DNA from: Sipunculus nudus
Lineage: Eukaryota; Annelida; Sipuncula; Golfingiida; Sipunculidae
Assembly: GCA_026874595.1 (NCBI GenBank)
Contig: CM049311.1
Span: 47,245,676-47,309,675 of the forward strand
Reading direction: 5' to 3'
Length of the DNA stretch: 64,000 nt
Positions 51,131 through 63,400 of the stretch are shown here, piece after piece (positions within the stretch are counted from its first letter, which is position 1; each line of letters begins with the position of its first letter). The notes under the pieces were generated by a model, which made no database searches, was not told the origin of the DNA, and saw nothing but the letters and a program-made list of their open reading frames with translations. The position numbers were made by a program, and so were the translations under genes.

Positions 51131-54100
51131 TGGTCCGAGACTGTGTACGGCCCTCGATCTATACAAGATGTGAGGCACTCTGACTCTACATGGTCGGAGA
51201 CTGTACGGCCCTCGATCTATACAAGATGTGAAGTCACTCTGATGCTGCATGGTCGGAGACTGTTTACGGCCCTCGATCTAAACAAGGTGTGAAGGCACTC
51301 TGACGCTGCATGCTCCGAGACTGTGTACGGCCCTCGATCTATACAAGATGTGAAGTCACTCTGACTCTGCATGGTCCGAGACTGTGTACGGCCCTCGATC
51401 TATACAAGATGTGAAGGCACTCTGACTCTGCATGGTCGAAGACTGTGTACGACCCTCGATCTATACAAGATGTGAAGGCACTCTGACTCTGCATGATCCG
51501 AGACTGTGTACGGCCCTCGATCTATACAAGATGTGAAGGCACTCTGACTCTGCATGGTCAGAGACTGTGTACGGCCCTCGATCTATACAAGATGTGAAGG
51601 CACTCTGACTCTGCATGATCCGAGACTGTGTACGGCCCTCGATCTATACAAGATGTGAAGGCACTCTGACTCTGCATGGTCGAAGACTGTGTATGGCCCT
51701 CGATCTATACAAGATGTGAAGGCACTCTGACTCTGCATGGCCGAAGACTGTGTATGGCCCTCGATCTATACAAGATGTGAAGGCACTCTGACTCGGCATG
51801 GTCGGAGACTGTGTACGGCCCTCATCTATGCAAGATGTGAAGGCACTCTGACGCTGCATGGTCCGAGACTGTGAACGGCCCTCATCTATGCAAGATGTGA
51901 AGGCACTCTGACGCTGCATGATCCGAGACTGTGAACGGCCCTCGATATATAAAAGATGTGAGGCACTCTGACTCTGCATGATCCGAGACTGTGTACGGCC
52001 CTCGATCTATACAAGATGTGAGGGCACTCTGACTCTGCATGGTCGGAGACTGTGTACGGCCCTCGATCTATACAGGATGTGAAGGCACTCTGACTCTGCA
52101 TGGTCGGAGACTGTGTACGGCCCTCGATCTATACAGGATGTGAAGGCACTCTGACTCTGCATGATCCGAGACTGTGTACGGCCCTCGATCTATACAAGAT
52201 GTGAAGGCACTCTGACTCTGCATGGTCGGAGACTGTGTACGGCCCTCGATCTATACAGGATGTGAAAGCACTCTGACTCTGCATGGTCGGAGACTGTGTA
52301 CGGCCCTCGATCTATACAAGATGTGAAGGCACTCTGACTCTACATGGTCTAAGACTGTGTACGGACCTCGATCTATACAAGATGTGAAGGCACTCTGACT
52401 CTGCATGGTCGGAGACTGTGAACGGCCCTCGATCTATACAGGATGTGAAGGCACTCTGACTCTACATGGTCGGAGACTGTGTACGGACCTCGATCTATAC
52501 AAGATGTGAAGGCACTCTGACTCTACATGGTCGGAGACTGTGTACGGACCTCGATCTATACAAGATGTGAAGGCACTCTGACTCTGCATGGCCGAAGACT
52601 GTGTATGGCCCTCGATCTATACAAGATGTGAAGGCACTCTGACTCGGCATGGTCGGAGACTTTGTACGGCCCTCATCTATGCAAGATGTGAAGGCACTCT
52701 GACGCTGCATGGTCCGAGACTGTGAACGGCCCTCATCTATGCAAGATGTGAAGGCACTCTGACGCTGCATGATCCGAGACTGTGAACGGCCCTCGATATA
52801 TAAAAGATGTGAGGCACTCTGACTCTGCATGATCCGAGACTGTGTACGGCCCTCGATCTATACAAGATGTGAAGGCACTCTGACGCTGCATGGTCCGAGA
52901 CTGTGAACGGCCCTCATCTATGCAAGATGTGAAGGCACTCTGACGCTGCATGATCCGAGACTGTGAACGGCCCTCGATATATAAAAGATGTGAGGCACTC
53001 TGACTCTGCATGATCCGAGACTGTGTACGGCCCTCGATCTATACAAGATGTGAGGGCACTCTGACTCTGCATGGTCGGAGACTGTGTACGGCCCTCGATC
53101 TATACAGGATGTGAAGGCACTCTGACTCTGCATGGTCGGAGACTGTGTACGGCCCTCGATCTATACAGGATGTGAAGGCACTCTGACTCTGCATGATCCG
53201 AGACTGTGTACGGCCCTCGATCTATACAAGATGTGAAGGCACTCTGACTCTGCATGGTCGGAGACTGTGTACGGCCCTCGATCTATACAGGATGTGAAAG
53301 CACTCTGACTCTGCATGGTCGGAGACTGTGTACGGCCCTCGATCTATACAAGATGTGAAGGCACTCTGACTCTACATGGTCGGAGACTGTTTACGGACCT
53401 CGATCTATACAAGATGTGAAGGCACTCTGACTCTGCATGGTCGGAGACTGTGAACGGCCCTCGATCTATACAGGATGTGAAGGCACTCTGACTCTACATG
53501 GTCGGAGACTGTGTACGGACCTCGATCTATACAAGATGTGAAGGCACTCTGACTCTACATGGGCGGAGACTGTGTACGGACCTCGATCTATACAAGATGT
53601 GAAGGCACTCTGACTCTGCATGGTCGGAGACTGTGTACGGCCCTCGATCTAAACAAGATGTGAAGGCACTCTGACTCTACATGGTCCGAGACTGTGTACG
53701 GCCCTCGATCTATACAAGATGTGAAGGCACTCTGACTCTGCATGGTCGGAGACTGTTTACGGCCCTCGATCTAAACAAGGTGTGAAGGCACTCTGACTCT
53801 ACATGGTCGGAGACTGTTTACGGCCCTCGATCTAAACAAGGTGTGAGGCACTCTGACGCTGCATGCTCCGAGACTGTGTACGGCCCTCGATCTATACAAG
53901 ATGTGAAGGCACTCTGACTCTGCATGGTCGGAGACTGTGTACGGCCCTCGATCTAAACAAGATGTGAAGTCACTCTGATGCTGCATGGTCCGAGACTGTG
54001 TACGGCCCTCGATCTATACAAGATGTGAGGCACTCTGACTCTACATGGTCGGAGACTGTGTACGGCCCTCGATCTAAACAAGGTGTGAAGGCACTCTGAC

Positions 54101-54290
54101 TCTACATGGTCGGAGACTGTTTACGGCCCTCGATCTAAACAAGGTGTGAAGGCACTCTGACGCTGCATGCTCCGAGACTGTGTACGGCCCTCGATTTATA
54201 CAAGATGTGAAGGCACTCTGACGCTGCATGGTCGAAAACTGTGTATGGCCCTTGATCCATACAAGATGTTAAAGCACTCTGACGCTACTT
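51131..54290. repeat. Diverged right edge of the satellite
   Basis: Monomers here carry variants not seen in the core: GATCTAAACAAGGTGTG, GCATGCTCCGAG, GACTGTTTACGG and CGGCATGG. A local duplication of 851 bp (51644 and 52495) is visible. The last copies (54180-54290) decay: GATCCATACAAGATGTTAAAG, then the similarity ends at 'gacgctacttattg'. Confidence 0.8.
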
Positions 54291-54780
54291 ATTGTAAGAT
54301 TTGACATGAATACCTAGCTGTTTATTCTTGTTATTTCAAATCACACTAAATGAATCAAAAAGGCTTATCTCTCTCATTTACATCTTTTCTCAGTTATTAA
54401 AACTTAGTATGACTATTTTAATTATTATTATTATAATATTACTGCTTTTGAGAATTAAATCTTGTTTTACATCCAAAGCCTGTCACACCAGTGGATAAAG
54501 TATTATTTAACGGTACAAATCACTTTATCTGAAATGTCGGATAAACTGTTATATTGGTAGCTACGTGGCTAGTACTGAATGACGGTTAAGCTCTGCACTT
54601 GGATGGGATTATCTTTGATCAAACTCATGGCCAGGTGGAAGTTTACTGTAATAATATTTGGAATTTGGACAGATAGATGATATCACTATAGATAATGTAT
54701 ACCGGTAATTGCACTGTATGTGAACTTTAACCTTACAATTGTCAGGAGTATATCCAACAAACTGTACCTTCATTTAATTG
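54291..54780. other. Unique AT-rich sequence, nothing recognised
   Basis: No ORF, repeat or RNA gene visible between the satellite and the fold-back element. Confidence 0.4.
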
Positions 54781-54794
54781 TATGGCCAGCATAG

Positions 54795-55050
54795 GAGATA
54801 GAATTCACCTTAGACCCAGTTGTGGCTTTGTTGTTCTTTTAAGCAACTCTGCCCCTAAGATGAATTCTATATTGACATGTTCTGTTGTTTACAACAGAGC
54901 CACAACTGGGTCTAGAATTCACCATATTACCCCTCTTGCCATTGGGGTTGTTGGGTGGCGTGATTGGTTATGTTAATGAGATGATTTGATTCTGTGGGAG
55001 ATTCTTTTTGGCAACTCTGCCCCTAAGATGAATTCTATATTGACATTTTC
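54795..55050. repeat. Fold-back repeat with an internal direct repeat
   Basis: The arm at 54799-54827 (GAATTCacctTAGACCCAGTTGTGGCT) pairs with AGCCACAACTGGGTCTAGAATTC at 54898-54920, apart from a 4-nt bulge. The loop contains a second palindrome, CTGTTGTTTACAACAG, at about 54882-54897. A 36-bp stretch starting GCAACTCTGCCCCTAAGATG occurs twice without change (54843-54878 and 55011-55046). This looks like a short non-autonomous transposon or its remnant. Confidence 0.65.
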
Positions 55051-55369
55051 ATTAGGCCTATATTAGATACCACTGAAGAATAATAATGGTTAACTCAGTT
55101 GCCGAATTCACTTCTTTGGTGGCTCTGCGTCATAAATGCCACGGACTTGTGTGAGTGGAAGTTGAAGCTGAAAATTGCAGAACCTATTGCTATGAAATAA
55201 CAGAATTTTACATAAAATGGTCTGCAAATTATATATATGAAAGACAAAGTTAAGTCCCCCACGAAACTTGCAAAGTGATCTTAATTACAACATAAAGTCA
55301 ACGTACATTATTCATATACTGGCTGTCGGGCCTGCTGTGGTATATTTCACACATTTTGTATTTTTATTT

Positions 55370-55569
55370 ATTAAAACACGCACACACTCTCTCTGGGTCT
55401 CTCCCAAAATTTCAAATTCGCTGTTCTGAAATTTGGCGCCAACCTCAGCCGAACACGGTGTGCCCTCTGGCGAGAGAGAAACAAATCATCTACCGAAAGC
55501 TGATTGGTCAAATGCATGGCGGAAATGGCGACATGAGCTCTTCTGACCCGCTTGCAATGTAATTTTGAG
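55370..55569 (+). promoter_or_regulatory. Candidate promoter and non-coding first exon of the AT-hook gene
   Basis: A CpG-richer stretch without a TATA box carries an inverted CCAAT box (GATTGG at 55502-55507) and, soon after, GGCGGAAATGGCGACATG, which resembles ETS (GGAA) and YY1 (AAATGGCG) sites found at TATA-less start sites. The exon would end at 55569 before the donor GTAAGT. The transcription start is not visible. A 16-codon upstream ORF (55512-55562) lies inside. Confidence 0.5.
55512..55562 (+). other. Upstream ORF in the non-coding first exon
   Basis: Encodes MHGGNGDMSSSDPLAM and ends at TAA 55560-55562. If exon 1 (ending at 55569) is joined to 57420, the uORF is in the frame of the main ORF, but TAA and then TGA (55566-55568) separate them. 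This supports ATG 57437 as the main start. Whether ribosomes use the uORF is unknown. Confidence 0.35.
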
Positions 55570-57419
55570 GTAAGTTGTATTTTCAATTGCTTTATTGATG
55601 CAGCTGAATTAAGCAATTATTCACGGTAATAATTTATTCTGCGTATGGGTTTGATGTTCAAATAAGCATAATTATCTCCTAAATTACTGTTGTGACGTGC
55701 TGAATGGACCTCCATGGAGGTACTCGTTCCCACACGACTTCATCATTCGCCACAATTTTTGCAGCCAGCAAAAATATGCGCCCTTGATTATTGAAAACAC
55801 ACCAGCTTGCTGAGTGAGAAAGAAGCTCACGAGTCAACAGTTGCGTTCAGTTATGTTAACAGTTAGCAAGACGGGACTGACGAATTTTAACCAAACAAAC
55901 GAGCACAGTCGCAAAAAAAAACACGCAGACATAGTGACACTGACGTACAGTTGTGACATTGGTTCCGGCTTCATCAGTGTGACATCAAGGAAGTGCTCGA
56001 AACCGCAACATTTGCCGAATTGCCTTGCACAAGCAGCTTAGCCGGGCTTCAAACTCGGACTAAACGTGCATTTCTCGATTGCCAATTAAGAAAAACCTGC
56101 CAAACCTCAGATCCACAGATACTGTCACAAATATTAACACAACCAGAGAATATGCAACCATTAATTGTGAAACATGCCCTACTTGATGTGGAATTTATAA
56201 TTAAAAAAAAAATGGAATTGGTTACAAAATCAAAATGTGAAATTTGTTTTAATTGCTCTGAAAACTTGTGTACTTAGACTTTTGAATCAAAAGAGTTGTT
56301 TGCTTGAAAAGAATCCCTTTCTTTAAATTATATTTTGCAAAAATAGTTTTGACTTCAACTTTTATTTTCAATATTTTTTGGAGGGTCTAGATAAATTTTA
56401 AATGGTCAAAATAAAGAATCCAGTAGTGAAAACAGCAAAGTTTTCAGGTTCCAAACAGTGCCCAAAAGTTACTGTATTTGTAGAATTTACATGCTGTACT
56501 CATTAAAGAAATATCAATGAAATAACAGGCAATATTTGCTACTGTGCTTCTCCATTCGATGAGACATATATATATATATCTTATATATATTATATATATT
56601 ATATATATTATATAATGTATATACTATATACTATTATAAAATATAATAAATATATATTTATACATTCACACACACACCTTTCGTAGCAGTTAACAGGCAT
56701 TAAAAGAAATATGTGCGTCTGATAAACAAGAACCAGGTACCGCTTACACATTAATATACCTCTGTATAATTTCTATATTAGTAAAAGCTCGCCTTTATAC
56801 GACCACCTCAGTATAGTGACCATCTCAAAATAATGACCGCTTTTTCATGGTCCCAATTCGTTTTTGCTCTTTATATCAAACATCACACAGCTGACCACAA
56901 AAATGGGGACCACTTTATTGAGGTTCTGTTGGTGGCCATAATTTCTAAGTTTCAGTGTATATAATAATAATAAAAAGTACTTCATATCGAATATATTTAT
57001 ATTGGTATCCCAAGATCTCAGGACTATATATCACACACAGACCACACTCCCCCTTGAAAACTAATCCATATACCTCTCTCCATGCATTATACCACCCAAC
57101 ATTAAAAAAAAACAAAAGTAGGGACTGGCTAAGTGTTTTCATATAAACTGGCAAAATATTCCACATGGAACAGACATGGTGAATAGGGTCAGTAAGAATT
57201 CAAACAATCAATGTTCTATTATAATATTGATTTTTGTTGACATAAAATGATGGCTGACTTTTTCTGGGACATCTGCCCTGTGAACTCTTGATACCATAGC
57301 TTGATTCTTGGATTCCTTACCCCAGTTGTACCAAAGAACTATTCTTCCTAATGCAGGTATAAAAGCTAATTAACAGTCTAACTGCCCAGGATATTATATC
57401 AGTGATTATTTCCCTTAAG
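55570..57419. other. First intron of the AT-hook gene
   Basis: It holds AT-rich low-complexity sequence at 56560-56660 (TATATAT runs) and, at 56776-56945, phrases such as 'cctttatacgaccacctcag' and 'gaccactttattgaggttct'. Those are typical of a dispersed repeat found in marine invertebrates. No coding segment was recognised. Confidence 0.45.
56776..56945. repeat. Dispersed repeat of the 'gaccacctc' type
   Basis: Contains repeated 'gaccacc', 'gaccatctc' and 'gaccgc' phrases and 'ggggaccactttattgaggt'. I know this pattern from invertebrate genomes as a dispersed repeat. Ends not defined. Confidence 0.4.
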
Positions 57420-60400
57420 GTTACATTATAACCCTCATGGAGTCTACACCCACAAGACGGTCAAGCCGGCAGAGGTCGGGAAAGTCAGCCCTTGAACTGC
57501 TGGGTCTGAGTCCCCGAAGTTCATCTTCAGCCGAAAAGGTGGGTACTCGCTTTCATAGTTTACAAAATCATTTTTAGCTCAGCTGACTATAAGTCATCTG
57601 AGCTATAGTCGTGGTCCATTGTATGTCGTCCGTCCGTCTGTCCGGCCATCCGTCTGTCCGTCCGTCTGTCCGTAGATGTGGCACGTAAGACCTAGGAATC
57701 CAATATTCGGCATAGTGTTAGATGTCCCCAAGATCTCCTACCAAGCTGAAAACTGGGTCTTTGCGACTTTGTTCCTTTGAGAAATAAAGGAAAAACCTCA
57801 ATATTTTATTAAAAACCTATTTTCACACTTCAGGGCTGCCTAATATCAAAACCACTCATCTGTTTTTCCTCATATTTACCATAAATATTCCTCTATATAG
57901 TTCCTATGTACATGCCTGAAATTATGTCTGTATTGTATAATTTAAAAAAGTTATGGGCCAGAACATAATGCATTTTGTAAAAAATCAGGAAAGATATTTG
58001 ATCACTTAACACAAAACATGTTAAAGATATGGACTTTTTTTTCAAGTTATATAACTTAAATTAATCAAAATTAAATTGTATGCCCAAAATTAGATCAAAA
58101 TCTTTTAAATTTTTTTAAAATATTAACAAAAATTAAAAATTGGTACTTTAAATTTTGCCTAACTTTGACCATGGCGTGTTTTTTTCCCTGTAAGTACTGT
58201 GAATTTAATTTGCTCTGCATGTTTTTGTTAGCATTTTGTCTGTTAACACCAAAAATTTGAAACCAGTTGATCAAAAACTGTAGATTTTATTCAAGTTTTC
58301 AAGCACCATGTAACATATTGTTTACATCAGGCTAGTGTTATGCAGTTTGCAAGAGCTCAGCTCCCCAGCTTCAGCTCTTAGTTCCAATAATTTGGCATAC
58401 AATTAGATGTCTCCAAAATCCCCTACCATGCCAAGAATTTGGTCACTAGGACTTAATACCTTTGAGATATTAATAAAAAACTTCATTTTTCAATTAAAAA
58501 CCCATTGTTACACTTCAATACTGCCTAATATCAAAACCACTGATCTGACTTTAATCATATATAATATACATGTTTTTCTATACATTCTCTGTGCACATGC
58601 CAGAAATGATCTCAGTATTGCGTAATTGTTTTAAGTTATGGGCCCAAACATAATGCACTTTTTAAAAAATCAAAAAATTTATTTACTCCCTTAACAAGGG
58701 GCTTGCTGAAGCTAGAAATTTTTTGTCAGGGATGTAACATTATTTAATCCAGATTCAATTGAATACCCAAAATTAGTTATGAATTTTTCAAATTTTATAA
58801 GTTATAAGTATTAAATTTTGCCCAACTTTGACCATTTAACGTTTGTTTCTTGTGAGATCTGTTTATATAATTTTCATATCATGCACACATAAGGATTTCA
58901 GCTTTTTAATTTAGAAAGCTGAAAGAAGTTTGCTAAAAATTGTAGCTTTTATTAATGTTTTTATGAGACCATATCAGACCTTGGCTCTCTCCAGCCACTC
59001 TTGAGTCACCTGTATGTTGACCTTGTTGAACTTTCAGCAAATTATGCACGTTTGAGGCGAGCATATAATGGGGCAGCCAGGCAGCTTATGGCCAGCCAAA
59101 GTTGATCCAGGTGTCCAACCCAACTCATCTAGTAGTTTTAACCAGCAACATAAAAATAAACAATAAATTAATCAATTTTTATTGGTTTTTAATAACAAAT
59201 TAAAGAAAAATAGAAAAGGAATTTGTTTGTTTATAATAATAGGGAATTAACTTGCAGTAACTGATGATATAAGAATCTTGTATTGATGGATAGAATGTCA
59301 CGTATTCCAAATATCACCATGCAGTCACCTATGGCATTTTTCAGTTCAATTTTAATAATAAAAAAGTAAATCATATCATTCATTACTAATCATTAGGGAT
59401 CATATGAAGGAAATTAATGATAGACAAAGATGCAGTTGATATTATTAATCTAGATTCCTACTGTGTCTAGTGTGTACATTTATTTTTTTTAAATATAAAT
59501 AAAAGCCATAAAACCAGGTACTTATGATCATTATGTAAATGTGTGAATTTTGTACATTCTGGATTCTCAACACCATTGTTTGGTGAAAACTGAATAAATA
59601 CCAGACATGGTGGTAATACTTTGCAATTGTATTTAAATACGAATATGAATATGTACTCCATTATAACATTTCTTGCATATAGAATGGGAATTCAGGTAAA
59701 AATGAAAGTATATGAATACCAATGCAAATACTTTCCAAATTTATTCATGAATGCATTCATGAATATATTCTATAATATTATTTTAATAATCATTTCAGTT
59801 ATATTTCATTTTAAAAATCATACGATTCTCTTATTATTTTTAATAAAAATTATATCTGGGACAATATTTGTAATTTTTTTAAATAAATAGTTAAACTCTT
59901 ATATTATATGTTCTGCTTATAAGTTATATGGCCAAGTCAAAATCTGTGTGACAATAATACTCCATTTGTTAATAAAATAAATGAAATCAATCCTCTTCCC
60001 TGTCTCCTAAGGTACTATCAAAATCATACATAAGCTAAACAACAACAACTCATAATACAACTTATACTTATTACCACACAAAACCAGCATGTGACTCATA
60101 TTTAAATCATATTTTTTTATCATATATAACAGCTGAGCGCCGTGACCCATAGGTCCCTTGTTTTTAATTGTCATTTAGATTAAATATTTACATGTAAATA
60201 CAACTAATTCTGAATTTCACTTTAATTAATATATACCCTGGCACTCAAAATTATTTTAAATTAAAATTAAGTGCTTACTACTAAGAAATAATTATGATCA
60301 TAAAATGCTTGCCAAGTGGACTTCTCTAGGTTTCTTAGTTTCCCAATTTCTCAGACATTGTGAAAAAAAAAAGTCCAAGGATAATAAAAATATTTGACAT

Positions 60401-63400
60401 GAGAATTAACCATTCAAGCTTATTTAAATTTATACATGTTCCCTTTGCAGAATATTAAGGCATCAGCAACAAATGATTCTCCAAAAGTTCCTAGTAAATC
60501 TCCCCGAGGTCGTCCACCAATAAGAAAAGATGCTGTACCTAACAATAAAAAGGTTCATCAGTCAGCAGCAGATGTTGGGGGTGTAGTAAAGAGAGGCAGA
60601 GGAAGGCCTCCTAAACGACCCCTGTCCCAGGAGAGTACTTGTGATGAAGAAAATCATCAAAGTTTACCAGCACTGAGGGATGAAAAACAAGCGGCAGAAG
60701 AAAACAAGGCAGACCCTGATTCCCAAGTACAAAGAAAACGTAGAGCTTTGGATAATACTGAAAAAACAAGGGATGATGCAGATCAGCTGAATGGTCATCA
60801 GACTGTTAAAGACCAAGAGGAAGAAACTATCACTTCGCTCCCAGGAGTAAAGCAACAGCAGCACATCAGAAAAGACCCAGCTGGTCAAGAGAAGGCTGCT
60901 ACTGTCCTTACTACAGAAAAAGAGCAGCAAATTGAAACAGATGAGCAGCAGAAACCCACCTCAATCCTTCAGGCTGTAACAGGACAGGACACAGGAAGAG
61001 ACCCGCAGGATCAAAAGAAAACCACTGTGGTGGATGTGAAGGCTGGAGGTGAATCAGTTCATGGGTGTGTTTTATCTGGAGGACAGAATGATTCAGTGGA
61101 TGAAGGTGGTGGAACATGTAAGCAAGCTAATGAATCTGGTCAAATTGAACAGAATACTGATGCTTCAGAGTCTGTAGTCAAAGATTTACCTGTGAAGACA
61201 AACTGTGAGGTAGATGCTCCTATCATCAATGACGTACCTGCTCAGGACCAGGAGAGCTGTATCAAGATCACTGAGGTTTTTTCCTGTGCCATGGATGGCA
61301 ATCACACCTATTCTGGTGACCACCGGGACATGTCAAAAAATATTTCAGTGCTAGACAGTGATAACCTGCCTGGTATGTCAGATAAAAAACAATCAGAGTT
61401 GGAGTCTGTTGATACAGGAGTTACAGCAAGTATTGATGAACCAAGAGAGGTGGTCCCTCAAAATTCTCAAAAGCAAGTTTTCATTCTCAAGAATGTCGAG
61501 ATCCTAAACTGTGATGGTGCTGAAGGTGAGCAGGTTAAGGAAGCTGTACAAAACATGCTCGCTATACAGAATGCTGGACACCCATCAGAGGTTGCTGCGG
61601 ATACTGACGGAAGTGCTATGCTCCTTGTTGAGGTCACTACAGATGCTGACAATGGTGGACCAGGAGATTTGGTTCCATTTGAGATTGCTGACAAAGCACA
61701 AGTAGCAGCCCATAGTGATGAGGCAGCAGAAGTTATAGCGAGCACAGACTGGATGACATTGGCTGATGAGCAGAATACTCAGCATGTTAGGGTCAAGGTC
61801 AAACAAGGCAGTCAGGTCATACCAGGTCAGTAAGATTTATTGAATTTAACCCTTTCCTGTTTACATTTATTTCAGATTTCGAACAAATTTTGACATTATT
61901 TTCATAAACATTACAGGCAAAATCTTTTTTTCAGTTTTTGTTGTATCTTTACAAAATTTTCAACAATTTTTACTGTAAAGGTTTGCTTAAGGTTATTGGA
62001 AATCTTTGAAAAAAAAATGTAATATGTTTGACCTGAGAAGATCTAGCCATATGAGAGAGTTCCATAAGCCAATTTTGAGTGCACTTCACTGAATCTGTAA
62101 CCAGTAAAGGTTAAATGGGTGTGTGTCATGAGGGACAACGGCCTGACAACCTGTGTAAGCTTATACCTTTGATTATGGTCACATAATAAATGATAATCCA
62201 TAATCATGCTGTGTTTTATGGAAGTGAGCCACAAAGTGTCATTTGCAGCTGTAACATATAACATATGCTTTTTAGTATGTGCCCGGCGTTCACAGCGACA
62301 AAGCAAGCCTTCCCACAAGAAACAGGCACTGACAGAGAGTCTGCTCCAGCTTTATGAGAGTATCAAACCAAAGGATGTCATGCTGGAGAACATCATTGCC
62401 TGGGGAGGTAAGTCGCAGATTTCTACCATGCATAGGAAATACCTGAGTAAGACATAATTTAAGACATAAATATTATTCAGAAGACCAGGTGGTGTAAATC
62501 TGCATAAGAAGTCCTACAATCATCATAATTCAAAAGGTTATCACCATACAAGGGGGTGCAGTGTGGAAGAGGGGAACATTTTTATGATTAAGGTTCAAAC
62601 TTGTGTCATTTGTTTCTTACCCCCACTTCTTGGTGTTTTTCTGCGACAAAGCCCTGCCCAGTGTCATAACCACAACACAAACTAACAAGTCTCCATTTCA
62701 TGAATAACGGACAAGCCTGCTAGTCTTCCTGCTGAAATTAAAACTGCAGATCAAATTTAACTAACAAAATGTAAAAAATACAAGGTTTACATGCCATTTG
62801 AACCAGAGTACATGTGTAGTGGAAATGGGACAGATTTACTGGGTATGTGGCTTTCTTTAACTGGTCAAATTCTCTGTGCCCTCACAGCAGTGCTAAATGT
62901 TTAATCTGACACCAGGTGTGCTCTGGCAGTGGCATTAAACAGGTTTATAGGAGATATTAGATCAATTCAGTTGACTTGTTCATTAATCATGAAATAGACA
63001 CCAGAACAGCCTGCTGAATTAGGGTCTGTGAAAATGTGGCTGCCACAGTCTGGGTAGTAATAAGATTATAAAACCCTAAGAATCTCAGCATTGAATTTCT
63101 TACACAACAGAACCTATCTGTGTTTGTACCATAAACCACTGGCTATGATACTCATCAATGTTAGGCCAGTTTTATGGTCTACTGATTTCTGTTGGATAAT
63201 GTGTTTTGTAACCAACAGATATGGATGGACGAAGCAAGTTGAAATGTAAACACTGCCATGTGGAGCTGAGTGATAGAGAGGACTTTGAGAAACACATAAC
63301 TCAGAAACATGGTGATCTCCAACTGAAGCCATGGCAGTGTCCTGTCTGTTACTACAGAGGTGAGCTAGACTAGGATGAAGGTGTACCGGTAGCCTTGTTG

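Larger units (their letters stand above)
22003..54290. repeat. 61-bp satellite array, about 530 monomers
   Basis: The monomer contains, in order, CTATACAAGATGTGAAGGCA, CTCTGACTCTGCATGG, (T/A)C(C/G)GAGACTGTGTACGG and CCCTCGAT. The period is 61 bp (for example 22061 to 22122). Common variants are AAGT for AAGG, GATCCGAG for GGTCGGAG, ACATGG for GCATGG, GGACCTCG for GGCCCTCG, and 60-bp forms reading CTCATCTATGCAAG or CGATATATAAAAGATGTGAGG. Variants recur in fixed orders, giving higher-order repeats. Each monomer carries about three CpGs. All short ORFs, mostly minus strand with MQSQSAFTSCIDRG-like peptides, come from the fact that 61 is not divisible by three. No gene, RNA or foreign insertion was seen in the 32 kb. 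Confidence 0.98.

Noticed and set aside
23751-53986. Dozens of 60-113-codon minus-strand ORFs with MQSQSAFTSCIDRGPYTVSD-like peptides
   Set aside because: They are the same 61-bp monomer read in rotating frames; a TAG in the monomer ends every 61-residue cycle unless a variant removes it. No start context, splice sites or codon bias support coding.
22003-54290. CRISPR-like array
   Set aside because: There are no unique spacers between constant repeats; the whole 61-bp monomer is repeated head to tail, in a eukaryotic context and with no cas genes.
22003-54290. CENP-B box or known centromere motif in the monomer
   Set aside because: No match to the TTCGxxxxAxxCGGG pattern was found in the consensus; a centromeric role is untested.
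59467-59890. Two small ORFs in the third element copy
   Set aside because: They are low-complexity AT-rich translations on opposite strands, with no domain.
60436-60450. Met at 60436 as a start of the AT-hook protein
   Set aside because: It lies in the polypyrimidine tract and acceptor of the intron; the frame joins exactly to the upstream coding exon at 57437.
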